This document shows positions 52,938 to 61,027 of a DNA stretch of 64,000 nucleotides, piece after piece. Location: positions 62,001-126,000 of the forward strand of contig NZ_JAJTSZ010000010.1 in the NCBI RefSeq assembly GCF_021440195.1. The letters run 5' to 3'. The notes beneath the pieces are model-generated. The model did no database searches and was not told the DNA's origin. It saw nothing but the letters and a program-made list of their open reading frames with translations. This DNA comes from Dyadobacter sp. CY356. GTDB taxonomy: Bacteria; Bacteroidota; Bacteroidia; Cytophagales; Spirosomataceae. The position numbers and the translations under genes were made by a program. Each line of letters opens with the position of its first letter. The first letter of the stretch is position 1.

Positions 52938-52969
52938 TGAGAATACATGAAGATTTCCCCATTAAATTT

Positions 52970-53794
52970 ATGAAACTGAAATACATATCAACATACCTTT
53001 TGTCTTCTTTTTTAGTTGCTTCCATTGCTTTGGTTTCCTGCTCAAATGATGATGACGTAGTGATCGATCCGACAACAAAAGGAGATCTTCGGATTGAGTT
53101 CGACAATGTCGTAGGCGACCGTGACCTGGCATTGAATACAGGCAATTACCAAAACGCAGCGGGTGAGGCATTTACGGTGACAACGTTGAACTATTACGTT
53201 TCCAATATCAAACTTTTGCAGGCTGACGGCAGCAGTTATACCGTACCGAAAGATTCAAGCTACTTTTTAATACGGGAATCCAATGTAGAATCCCAGACAG
53301 TTACACTGAAAAACGTACCGGCTGGTGAATATACCGGCGTGCAATTTATTATTGGTGTCGACAGTCTGAAAAGCGTATCGGATATCTCGCAACGTACCGG
53401 AATTCTGGATATTGGAAGTGGTCCAACCAATGATGAGGCCATGTATTGGGACTGGAATCCGGGTTACATTTTCTTAAAGCTGGAAGGTATTTCGCCCGTT
53501 GCCACTTCGGCAAACAGCAAGTTCTACTATCATATAGGCGGATTTGGCGGACGTACTGCAAAAACGATCAATAATCTGAGAACAGTAAAGGTTGATTTTG
53601 CTGGAAAAAAGGCTTCGGTGACCAAAGATCTTAGTCCCGAAGTCCATCTTTTGGCTGACGTTTTAAAAATATTCAGCGGCTCAACACAGCTGAGCATTAA
53701 AGCAAATACAGGCGTAATGTTTACGGACTATTCGCAAAACATTGCCAATAATTATGTCAACATGTTCACTTTGGATCACATTCATGCGGATTAA
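52970..53794 (+). CDS. mbnP: MbnP family copper-binding lipoprotein
   Basis: A 274-residue lipoprotein (lipobox VSCSNDD, Cys about 22). The family pattern is clear: LRIEFDNVVGDRDLALNTG, TLNYYVSNIKLLQADGSSY, GVQFIIGVDSLKSVSDISQ, then NDEAMYWDWNPGYIFLKLEG with the conserved tryptophans, and FYYHIGGFGG. In methanobactin producers MbnP binds copper after the di-haem enzyme MbnH oxidises one of its tryptophans to kynurenine. The MbnH gene follows with an 11-bp overlap. The frame extends to 52928, but the ATG at 52970 begins the signal peptide. No methanobactin precursor gene is recognisable here, so a general periplasmic copper role is inferred. Confidence 0.9.
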   Translation: MKLKYISTYLLSSFLVASIALVSCSNDDDVVIDPTTKGDLRIEFDNVVGDRDLALNTGNYQNAAGEAFTVTTLNYYVSNIKLLQADGSSYTVPKDSSYFLIRESNVESQTVTLKNVPAGEYTGVQFIIGVDSLKSVSDISQRTGILDIGSGPTNDEAMYWDWNPGYIFLKLEGISPVATSANSKFYYHIGGFGGRTAKTINNLRTVKVDFAGKKASVTKDLSPEVHLLADVLKIFSGSTQLSIKANTGVMFTDYSQNIANNYVNMFTLDHIHAD

Positions 53795-54938
53795 TCTTAA
53801 ATACGGATTTCTACCGAGGCGAAGTGTATATGCGCTTCTGATGGTTCTGTTTGGATTGATTGTTATCGGCTGTAAATCAGAAAATGACACGCCGGATCCC
53901 GAAACAGATACTCCAAAACCTGTCAGCTGGGTGAAGCCTTCTCATTTTCCTGAGCCCGTTTATGATATGTCAAAAAATCCGTTGACCGCAGAAGGAGTGG
54001 AGCTTGGGCGCTTTTTATTTTATGACGGGATCTTGTCGCGGACCAATGATATTGGCTGTGGTACCTGTCACCAGCAGTCTGCCGCTTTCACACATCACGG
54101 CCACGACCTGAGCCATGGTGTTGATGATCAGTTGGGAACCCGGAATGCGCCTTCGGTACAGAATCTGGCTTGGAGCACCTCTTTCTTTTGGGATGGAGGT
54201 GTTCATGATCTGGATTTTTTGCCGCCATCGCCGATACAAAATAAGGTGGAAATGGGAGAGACAGTCAGCAATGTCATGGTCAAATTAAGAAATACGCCGG
54301 TCAAAGGAGCGGCATTTCCGGTTAATTATCCGAAAATGTTCAAGGCCGCTTTCGGCTCGGAAGAAATCAATACCGAGCGGATGATGAAAGCCTTATCACA
54401 GTTCATGCTTTCGATGGTTTCTGCGACTTCGCGTTACGATTATTATGTCCTGGGTGATGCAACTGCAATCACTGCGCAGGAAAAAGAAGGGCTGGTGCTC
54501 TTCAAACAAAAATGCGGCAGCTGCCATGCAAGCGAGCTTTTTACCGATTTTAGCTTTCGGAACAATGGTATTGCCCCAAATAAAATCGACGATCAGGGCC
54601 GGTACGCCATAACACTCGATGAGGCCGACCGGCTGAAATTCAAAGTGCCAAGCCTGCGAAATGTCGGACTCACGTCTCCCTATATGCACGATGGTCGTTA
54701 CAAGGCATTATCAGAGGTTTTGGATCATTATGCCAATGATCAGAACAGCAGCAAAACAGATAGTATTTATGTATCGCCAACTCTGGATACTCTCTTGATT
54801 CCGGCCGGTCAAAAACGCGGCATTCGATTAACGGCGCAGGAAAAACTTTCGATCATCGCTTTTCTGAAAACTTTAAATGATCAACAGTTTATTACGGATA
54901 AAAGATTTTCTGACCCCGGAGTTGGTACTGTATTATAA
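53784..54938 (+). CDS. mbnH: MbnH family di-haem enzyme
   Basis: A 384-residue lipoprotein-type enzyme (LIVIGCKSEND, Cys about 26). It has two c-type haem sites, CGTCHQQSAAFTHHGHDLSHG-like (about residue 92; the first haem with a His-rich extension) and CGSCHASELFTDFSFRNNG (about residue 243). SPYMHDGRYKALSEVLDHY gives the conserved distal residues of the MauG/peroxidase superfamily. MbnH uses peroxide to modify a tryptophan on MbnP, forming the copper site. The start at 53784 overlaps the end of mbnP by 11 bp, so the two are translationally coupled. Confidence 0.9.
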   Translation: MRINLKYGFLPRRSVYALLMVLFGLIVIGCKSENDTPDPETDTPKPVSWVKPSHFPEPVYDMSKNPLTAEGVELGRFLFYDGILSRTNDIGCGTCHQQSAAFTHHGHDLSHGVDDQLGTRNAPSVQNLAWSTSFFWDGGVHDLDFLPPSPIQNKVEMGETVSNVMVKLRNTPVKGAAFPVNYPKMFKAAFGSEEINTERMMKALSQFMLSMVSATSRYDYYVLGDATAITAQEKEGLVLFKQKCGSCHASELFTDFSFRNNGIAPNKIDDQGRYAITLDEADRLKFKVPSLRNVGLTSPYMHDGRYKALSEVLDHYANDQNSSKTDSIYVSPTLDTLLIPAGQKRGIRLTAQEKLSIIAFLKTLNDQQFITDKRFSDPGVGTVL

Positions 54939-54948
54939 AAACAGAATT

Positions 54949-55857
54949 ATGAAAACCAGACATATTGCCCTTTATTTTCTTTTATTATGGTCGCCGGCAA
55001 CCTTCGCCTGTGATGCCTGCGGCTGCTCAAACAGTGGCGCGTATTTTGGGCTGATGCCGCAGTCGAATAAGTCTTTGCTTGGTATACGTTATAACCGCAT
55101 GAATTTTGTAACGCATCCGGATAGTCATGTGCTCAGGACCGAGGAAACGTTTAATGTTACGGAGGTTTACGCACGTTTTTTTCCGATCAAAAGAGTGCAG
55201 GTTATGGCATTTCTTCCATACCGTTTTGCTCAGCAGGTTACCACATCGGATACCAAAAAACAAAATGGCCTCAGCGACGCGACGGTTTTGGTCAATTACA
55301 ATGTAATCAATACGTTGATGGACAAAGAAAAAGCTTCAAGTTTCAATCATACGCTGATGGTTGGAGGTGGAATTAAACTTCCGACGGGAAAATTCCGCTA
55401 CGATGAAAACAACGTCACAGATGTCGCCAATGCCAATTTTCAGTCGGGAACCGGTACCACAGATTTTATATTGAATGCTTTTTACACCATCAATAAGGAT
55501 CAGTGGGGACTGGCCATGAACATTTCGCGCAAATTTAATACCACAAATTCTGACCATTACCGCTTTGGCAATCAGCTTTACGGAACTGCGGATCTGTACC
55601 GTTCCTTTAAAGTAGGATCTTATTCGCTGACTCCCAACGTAGGTGTATATGCTGAAAAATCAGAGCTTGGTGTCCGGGATGGGAAAAAAGTGTTGGAAAC
55701 CGGCGGAACATTACTCAGCGGAACAGTAGGGTTGACGCTTTTTGCAAACCGCTGGACTGTCGGTGTTAGTGGACAAAAACCTTTAAGCCAGAATCTTTCA
55801 ACCGGTTTTGTGCAGGCGCGTTCGCGTGCACTTATTCAGGTTGGTTTCTTATTTTAA
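54949..55857 (+). CDS. Outer-membrane barrel protein with N-terminal CDACGC motif
   Basis: A 302-residue protein. A signal peptide (IALYFLLLWSPATFA) is followed directly by CDACGCSNSGAYFGLMPQ, then strands such as SLLGIRYNRMNFVTHPD, VEVYARFFPIKRVQVMAFLP-type and FADRWTVGVSGQKPL-like repeats that predict a barrel of about 12 strands ending in ALIQVGFLF. The three cysteines at the mature N-terminus may bind metal, or the first may be lipidated; the region before it is not a perfect lipobox. It starts 10 bp after mbnH, so it belongs to the same transcript. A possible copper- or metallophore-related channel, inferred from position. Confidence 0.75.
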   Translation: MKTRHIALYFLLLWSPATFACDACGCSNSGAYFGLMPQSNKSLLGIRYNRMNFVTHPDSHVLRTEETFNVTEVYARFFPIKRVQVMAFLPYRFAQQVTTSDTKKQNGLSDATVLVNYNVINTLMDKEKASSFNHTLMVGGGIKLPTGKFRYDENNVTDVANANFQSGTGTTDFILNAFYTINKDQWGLAMNISRKFNTTNSDHYRFGNQLYGTADLYRSFKVGSYSLTPNVGVYAEKSELGVRDGKKVLETGGTLLSGTVGLTLFANRWTVGVSGQKPLSQNLSTGFVQARSRALIQVGFLF

Positions 55858-55871
55858 TTGCGTTAATGGGA

Positions 55872-55926
55872 ATATTTTTTCCTGGGTTTTCCTGATTGCT
55901 TAAAAAGGGAAAAACCAGGAAAAATA
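55872..55926 (+). terminator. Long hairpin ending the MbnPH operon
   Basis: ATATTTTTTCCTGGGTTTTCC (from 55872) pairs with GGGAAAAACCAGGAAAAATAT (to 55926) with one or two bulges. It starts 15 bp after the stop of the barrel gene. Confidence 0.65.
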
Positions 55927-56016
55927 TCAGTTTGGTGATTGTAGTAGAGCTGATGGATATCGGAGATGCAATTGATATCAGATTAATGTGAGATCGAATT
56001 CAGAAAAAATTCAGAA

Positions 56017-58023
56017 TTGGCCGGTAAGTTTGGCGGAATCACCCAAACCAGAAAAACGTTTACTGTGCTCAGTTCAAATATATCAGCATCTCCTATTACT
56101 ACTTCCGCAAGCAAATCTAAATCAGCGATTAATAATTCATTCGCGCTGGCGTTAATCATGATTTCACTCGTTGTTACCCTTTCGCTGGTAACAAGAATTG
56201 CGCTGCTTATTAAATCCGAATCCGCTGTTGATCTTACTGTTTTTAATTTGCTTGGTATTTTTGGTATTGGCCTGTTTTATGATCTGATCAATGCGCTGTA
56301 TTTCGTTTTACCTCTGATGCTCTACATCTGGCTCATGCCGGCAAGATTCATGAAAAAACGCTGGCAGCGGTTCGTACTTTTTGGAATTTTTGCGTTTTTC
56401 GTTTTTGGTCTTCTTTTCAATATCGTATCAGAATGGTTTTTTTGGGACGAATTCAGTTCCCGGTTTAATTTTATTGCGGTTGACTATCTGGTATATACCA
56501 ATGAGGTAATTGGAAATATCCGCCAGTCTTACCCGGTTGAAATCATTGTTATAGTGCTGCTACTGTCTACTGCTGCAATCGTTTTTCTTCTCAAACCGGC
56601 AGTTGAAAAAGCAGGCAGCCAGGCAATTGCTTTCAAATTCAGGTCACTATGGATGCTGGGTTATCTGGCGATTTTACTGGTTCTTTATTTTTTTGTTGAT
56701 AATAAAACCAGACAGTTTTCAGATAATACATATGTCAATGAACTGGCTGGAAACGGGCTTTATGAGCTTTTTGCAGCTTACAGGAATAACGAGCTCGACT
56801 ATGCCCAGTTTTATAAAAAGATCCCTGATAAACAGGCTTTTAAAATGATCCGCCAGCAGATAAAAACACCGGAAAGTCATTTTATCAACAATGATCCTTT
56901 CAGTATTGAAAGAAAAATTGTAAATCCGGGTGCTGAGAAAAGAATGAATGTCGTGTTGATCAGTGTCGAAAGTTTAAGCGCAGATTTTCTGGGTGTTTTT
57001 GGAAATAAGCAAAACATCACACCCAATCTGGATTCGCTGGCCAGTCACAGTCTTCTTTTTACCAAATTATATGCAACAGGAACGCGTACTGTCCGCGGCC
57101 TGGAAGCACTGTCGGTCGGGACGCCGCCAACGCCCGGTCAATCCATTGTCAGAAGGCCGAAAAACGAGGGGTTATTTTCTATGGGACGGGTTTTTAAGGA
57201 AAAAGGCTATCAGAACAAATTCATTTATGGTGGTTATGGCTACTTTGACAACATGGGTTATTTTTTTGAAAATAATGATTATCAGGTTGTTGACAGAAAT
57301 AAGATTGCTAAAAAGGACATCGATTACGAAAACATCTGGGGCGTGGCTGACGAAAATCTTTTCACACTCGCTACCAAAGAAATTGAAAAAACGATCAACT
57401 CTGGTAAACCAGTTTTTGCCCATATCATGACCACCTCCAACCACCGGCCGTTCACTTATCCAAACGGAAGGATTGATATTCCATCGCACACAAGCAGGGA
57501 AGGTGCTGTAAAATATACGGATTATACGATTGGTAAATTTATTAAAGAAGCCAGGACCAAACCCTGGTTTAGAAATACATTGTTTGTCATTGTGGCCGAC
57601 CATTGCGCCTCCAGTGCTGGCAAGGCAGATCTGCCCGTAAACAAATATTTGATCCCGCTTTTGATTTATTCGCCCGGAAACATTAAACCAGCCAAAATGG
57701 ACAGGCTTATGAGCCAGATTGATCTGGGTCCGACTATTCTTGGTTTATTAAACTTTTCTTACACCAGTAAATTCTTCGGTTACGATATTTTCAAGCTGGA
57801 AGAAGGGAGAGAAAGAGCATTTATCAGTACTTATCAAAGTCTGGGTTTCATCCGGCGCGACAGCCTTGTCATTTTAAAACCGCAGCGTAGTGTTACTACT
57901 TTTTTACCGGATTTTAAAGATGGTACAGCAAAACCGTCTCAATCCAATGAAGCACTTACCAACGAAGCGGTTTCCTGGTATCAGACCGCCAGTTATCAGT
58001 TTAAAAACAAACTTATGAAGTGA
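56017..58023 (+). CDS. LtaS-like membrane sulfatase/phosphoglycerol transferase family protein
   Basis: A 668-residue protein with about five N-terminal membrane helices (ALIMISLVVTLSLVTRIALL to about residue 235) and a periplasmic alkaline-phosphatase-fold domain. The catalytic region reads VLISVESLSADFLGVFG, TPNLDSLASHS and TGTRTVRGLEALSVGTPPT, in which the threonine is the family nucleophile; metal ligands follow in FVIVADHCASS, with NHRPFTYP nearby. Such enzymes move phosphoglycerol or phosphoethanolamine onto surface glycans or lipids. The frame opens with TTG at 56017 or a GTG at 56065; no ATG lies before the first helix, so the start is uncertain. Confidence 0.85.
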   Translation: MAGKFGGITQTRKTFTVLSSNISASPITTSASKSKSAINNSFALALIMISLVVTLSLVTRIALLIKSESAVDLTVFNLLGIFGIGLFYDLINALYFVLPLMLYIWLMPARFMKKRWQRFVLFGIFAFFVFGLLFNIVSEWFFWDEFSSRFNFIAVDYLVYTNEVIGNIRQSYPVEIIVIVLLLSTAAIVFLLKPAVEKAGSQAIAFKFRSLWMLGYLAILLVLYFFVDNKTRQFSDNTYVNELAGNGLYELFAAYRNNELDYAQFYKKIPDKQAFKMIRQQIKTPESHFINNDPFSIERKIVNPGAEKRMNVVLISVESLSADFLGVFGNKQNITPNLDSLASHSLLFTKLYATGTRTVRGLEALSVGTPPTPGQSIVRRPKNEGLFSMGRVFKEKGYQNKFIYGGYGYFDNMGYFFENNDYQVVDRNKIAKKDIDYENIWGVADENLFTLATKEIEKTINSGKPVFAHIMTTSNHRPFTYPNGRIDIPSHTSREGAVKYTDYTIGKFIKEARTKPWFRNTLFVIVADHCASSAGKADLPVNKYLIPLLIYSPGNIKPAKMDRLMSQIDLGPTILGLLNFSYTSKFFGYDIFKLEEGRERAFISTYQSLGFIRRDSLVILKPQRSVTTFLPDFKDGTAKPSQSNEALTNEAVSWYQTASYQFKNKLMK

Positions 58024-58159
58024 TTGAAATTGTTACTATAAATCAATGCCAGCTAAAAAATAGTAATAGTAAAAATTCTATCATCCTGGTCGTGTTTTAA
58101 ACAAGCCGTTTACACATATTATCATTCTGTTAACTCCTTCATACTGATTTATACATGTT

Positions 58160-58167
58160 TAACTTTG
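58160..58167 (+). promoter_or_regulatory. -7 box of the small membrane protein gene
   Basis: TAACTTTG is an exact TAnnTTTG match, giving a leader of about 44 nt before the ATG at 58217. Confidence 0.45.
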
Positions 58168-58216
58168 CAGCGGGATTGAATTAATTCTTATCTCGTTTTA
58201 AAGTTTTACTGGTTTG

Positions 58217-58639
58217 ATGATGAAGTGGATTAATAAAAGAGAGTGGTTTTACGTTGCGGTTACCTTGCTTCTGCTTATTGGCGGAGTAATTTATGTCGCG
58301 CTGCAACCTACATATGACGAGCATTACATCAATAAACTGGACAGTCCGAAAAGTTTCAGGCTCTTATCAGAAAAAGAAAAAAAGGATTCTATTTTGATCC
58401 GTGTTGATGGCTTATCAACGGCAAATTATGGCCTGAGACTAGATCTCTATGTTCAGGATCACGGCACTAAAAACAGCAAACGGTTTTATTCAGAGCTGAT
58501 AAAAATTCCGGCCGGGGAAATTCACGCCGCTTTCAAAAGAAAAATTACAAAAGATTCTTCCGCTGCCCAAGTAACATATATACCAGGGCAAACTGAAAAT
58601 GCAGCAGGGCAAATTGTTTTGAAAACCGGATTTTTTTAA
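58217..58639 (+). CDS. Small membrane-anchored protein of unknown function
   Basis: A 140-residue protein with one N-terminal helix (WFYVAVTLLLLIGGVIYVAL) and a periplasmic part rich in lysine and serine (HYINKLDSPKSFRLLSEKEK, ILIRVDGLSTANYGLRLDLY). The pattern suggests a small beta sandwich. No family is recognised. The ATG at 58217 is preferred to a TTG at 58214 and to the next ATG. It is followed by the structured RNA-like region. Confidence 0.55.
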   Translation: MMKWINKREWFYVAVTLLLLIGGVIYVALQPTYDEHYINKLDSPKSFRLLSEKEKKDSILIRVDGLSTANYGLRLDLYVQDHGTKNSKRFYSELIKIPAGEIHAAFKRKITKDSSAAQVTYIPGQTENAAGQIVLKTGFF

Positions 58640-58650
58640 GCAAAAAAATA

Positions 58651-58670
58651 GCGGCCAAAATATTGGCCGC
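58651..58670. other. Perfect hairpin GCGGCCAA-AATA-TTGGCCGC
   Basis: Eight perfect base pairs with a 4-nt loop and an A-rich sequence before it, 12 bp after the stop of the small membrane protein. It may end that transcript weakly (no T tract follows on the plus strand) or form the 5' part of the structured region behind it. Confidence 0.6.
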
Positions 58671-58680
58671 CTGTAATCTG

Positions 58681-58850
58681 CAACAGGAACCGGGCGCTGT
58701 TAGCTGGTATGTTCCTGTGGTCGTGGACCAATCTGTACAGGTAAACCTGTTATTTGCACGGCGTTCATTCTTCTAATTCATGGAAAACGGCAGTTCCCTA
58801 AGATCTGCGGGCTGGTTGCCCAGCGTCCCATCGAGATGGTTCCAATAAAA
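58681..58850 (+). ncRNA. Structured non-coding RNA candidate (6S-like layout possible)
   Basis: No convincing reading frame, but dense complementarity. Local helices: ACAGGAAC (58683) with GTTCCTGT (to 58718); TGGTC/GACCA (58718-58730); ACAGG/CCTGT around a TAAA loop (58738-58750); GCTGG/CCAGC (58811-58824). A competing long-range closing stem pairs GGAACC (58686-58691) with GGTTCC (58838-58843), GGG with CCC (58827-58829) and CGCTG (58695-58699) with CAGCG (58821-58825), enclosing about 120 nt. A long closing stem with a bubble containing TTCCCTAAGATC is reminiscent of 6S-type RNAs, but I cannot confirm the family. Strand is assumed plus. Confidence 0.4.
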
Positions 58851-59117
58851 GAATGAAAGAGACTACACCCGAAAGTTAGTATTATTTTGATTAGATTGAA
58901 ACTGCTGAATCATTTTTTAACTTTAATATCGAGCTGTTTATTTTAAACAAATTAGGAACTTAACAATTAATTAAATAACATATAAAAGGTCATAAGTATT
59001 CTGAATTTGGGTTCAATGCTGATTTTAGCGCTGAGATGACTATTTGCGGTACGAAGCTTTTTAGGAAAACTAAGATCTGGTGGTAACTTGCATAGCGATT
59101 CACTCAGGGCTGTTACG
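58851..59117. other. Intergenic region upstream of the TPR regulator
   Basis: AT-rich, without a gene. TAACTTTA at about 58919 is a near match to the -7 box and could start the TPR gene with a long leader. Confidence 0.4.
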
Positions 59118-60785
59118 ATGATTACTTTGGAAATTAAAAATAAACCCGGATACTATCTTATCAATTTTTTTCTATTCTTCCTTGTATCTGCAAATACTTG
59201 CTGTGCGCAGACGCCCGAGTTTTATACGCCATTGGATTACAATGAATTAAAGACAAATACCAGTTTTTCCAGACCGGATTCAGTGCTTTTGGTCCTGAAG
59301 GAAAATTACAATAAAGCCGTAACCAGCAACAAGGAGCTTGCAGCCGCTGGCTATTTAAAGCAAATCGGCGAACTGCTATATGTTTCCGGACACTATCCGC
59401 AGGCATTGGATTATTTGCTCCGGGCAGATAAAATTTACAGAAATTATCCTGATAAGAAAGAGTTGGCGGAAAACCTGGTGCTTTTGGGTGAGCTTTATTA
59501 CCGGAGCAGACAACCAGCTCAGGCGAGAAAAGAATTTAATGAGGCGCTCAGCCATTATCAACAACTCAAACTCACTTCCGGTATGGCACTTGTCTATGGC
59601 CATATCGGGTATTTATATGAAAAAAAGCAACTTTATGACAGTGCTTTCTATTTTCAAAACAAAGCGTTACTAGCCTACAAAACAATAAAAGAGGAGCAGG
59701 GAATTGCAAAGATCTATGAAAACATTGGGAGCATATATGAGGATAAGGAAAAATATGATTCTGCTTATGTCTATTTTAACAGAGCTTACCTGTTAAATAC
59801 TCGTAGCGGAAATCAAACCGCTCAAATTGAGATCCTTAACAATCTGGGCGATGTGTTGCGGAAGACCGGGAAGTATCGTCAGGGCCTTGGGCTGAGTTTG
59901 CAGGCACTGAATCTGGCCTTGAAAAAAGGTGAGTATTACCAGCTTTCAAGTGCGAGTAATGATGTGGCCAAAGCCTATAATTTCTTAAATAAAAATGACA
60001 GTGCTTTTTATTATCTCTCACAAAGTCGTCAGTATCTGAACGATATCTATTCGCAGGAAAGCAACAAGCAGCTTGCTCTGCTTCAGACATTATATGAAAT
60101 TGAGAAAAAGGATAATGAAATAGAAAGTCTCGTGCACGCACGTCAGACGGATCTGCTTGTCAATATATCTGCCGGGGTCGTAATTGTTTTAGTCCTTTTG
60201 CTGACAGGTTTGATCATCAGCAGACAGCGGCTTAAAATTAAAAACGAACAAAAACTGCACGCGCAAAATAGTCAGGTTTTTCAGGCTCAGGCGCAGCTCA
60301 TGGAGGCAGAACTTGAAAATAAAAGGCTTTTGGAAGAAAACCTTACCCAGCAGCTGGAAATAAAAACCAAGGAACTTACCAGCTATACCTTACACGTGAT
60401 CCGCAAAAATAAGCTGCTTGAAGATTTGCAATCGCAGCTGGAAGCGATGGTCAAAGAAGAAAAAAGAGATCAGAAAAAACAGATCAAACAGCTCTCGGTT
60501 CAAATCAGTGAGGGGCTCAGCGACGATCAGCATTGGGAGGAGTTCAGAGGAATTTTTGAACAGGTCCACCAGTCCTTTTTTGACAGACTTCAACAGCAAT
60601 CCGATGCACTCACTTCAAATGATTTGCGGCTGATCGCGCTCATTAAAATGAACATGACCCCTTCGGATATTTCTACATTACTTGGGGTTTCTCAGGACAG
60701 TCTCCGGGTTATGCGACACCGCTTAAGAAAAAAACTGAACCTTGCGCCAGGCGATAACCTTTCTGCCTTTATTCAGACAATCTAG
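59118..60785 (+). CDS. TPR sensor with membrane helix, coiled coil and LuxR-like HTH
   Basis: A 555-residue protein. A signal peptide (FFLFFLVSANTCCAQ) leads to a periplasmic array of TPR units (about 60-330; for example GMALVYGHIGYLYEKKQLYD, GIAKIYENIGSIYEDKEKYD, QIEILNNLGDVLRKTGKYRQ). One transmembrane helix (ISAGVVIVLVLLLTGLIIS, about 350-368) is followed by a long coiled coil (about 370-480) and a C-terminal HTH, LTSNDLRLIALIKMNMTPSD to ISTLLGVSQDSLRVMRHRLR. The layout is that of one-component membrane regulators of Bacteroidota. The ATG at 59118 is preferred over the TTG at 59088. It precedes the TonB receptor and may control it. Confidence 0.88.
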   Translation: MITLEIKNKPGYYLINFFLFFLVSANTCCAQTPEFYTPLDYNELKTNTSFSRPDSVLLVLKENYNKAVTSNKELAAAGYLKQIGELLYVSGHYPQALDYLLRADKIYRNYPDKKELAENLVLLGELYYRSRQPAQARKEFNEALSHYQQLKLTSGMALVYGHIGYLYEKKQLYDSAFYFQNKALLAYKTIKEEQGIAKIYENIGSIYEDKEKYDSAYVYFNRAYLLNTRSGNQTAQIEILNNLGDVLRKTGKYRQGLGLSLQALNLALKKGEYYQLSSASNDVAKAYNFLNKNDSAFYYLSQSRQYLNDIYSQESNKQLALLQTLYEIEKKDNEIESLVHARQTDLLVNISAGVVIVLVLLLTGLIISRQRLKIKNEQKLHAQNSQVFQAQAQLMEAELENKRLLEENLTQQLEIKTKELTSYTLHVIRKNKLLEDLQSQLEAMVKEEKRDQKKQIKQLSVQISEGLSDDQHWEEFRGIFEQVHQSFFDRLQQQSDALTSNDLRLIALIKMNMTPSDISTLLGVSQDSLRVMRHRLRKKLNLAPGDNLSAFIQTI

Positions 60786-60897
60786 TCTCTTAACATTTGG
60801 GTAATAGTATGTTAACAGAAGCTTAATGGCTTTTTTGATATAGTTAATATGCTATAAATCAGCAATTTACATGATAAAATCGGTTATTGTTTCTTTC

Positions 60898-60937
60898 TTG
60901 TAACGCTTTAAATTCCGCTGTTTCCTTTTTGTAACGC
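60898..60937. repeat. Direct repeat TTGTAACGC, spacing 31 bp
   Basis: TTGTAACGC occurs at 60898-60906 and 60929-60937, each preceded by a T/C-rich stretch; a third, weaker copy (TTCTTTAACGCTT, near 61011) lies at the start codon of the receptor gene. Candidate regulator-binding repeats. Confidence 0.45.
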
Positions 60938-61027
60938 GCCTTATTTGCATCGCTGCAATTTGTTTACCCACCTTCGTATCGTCATCGGAGGAAACAAATA
61001 AATGCTCCGGTTCTTTAACGCTTGCGA

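Noticed and set aside
58681..58850. tmRNA, SRP RNA or RNase P RNA for the structured region
   Set aside because: Lacks the tRNA-like ends of tmRNA, the GGAAGGAAGC-type SRP core and RNase P conserved boxes.
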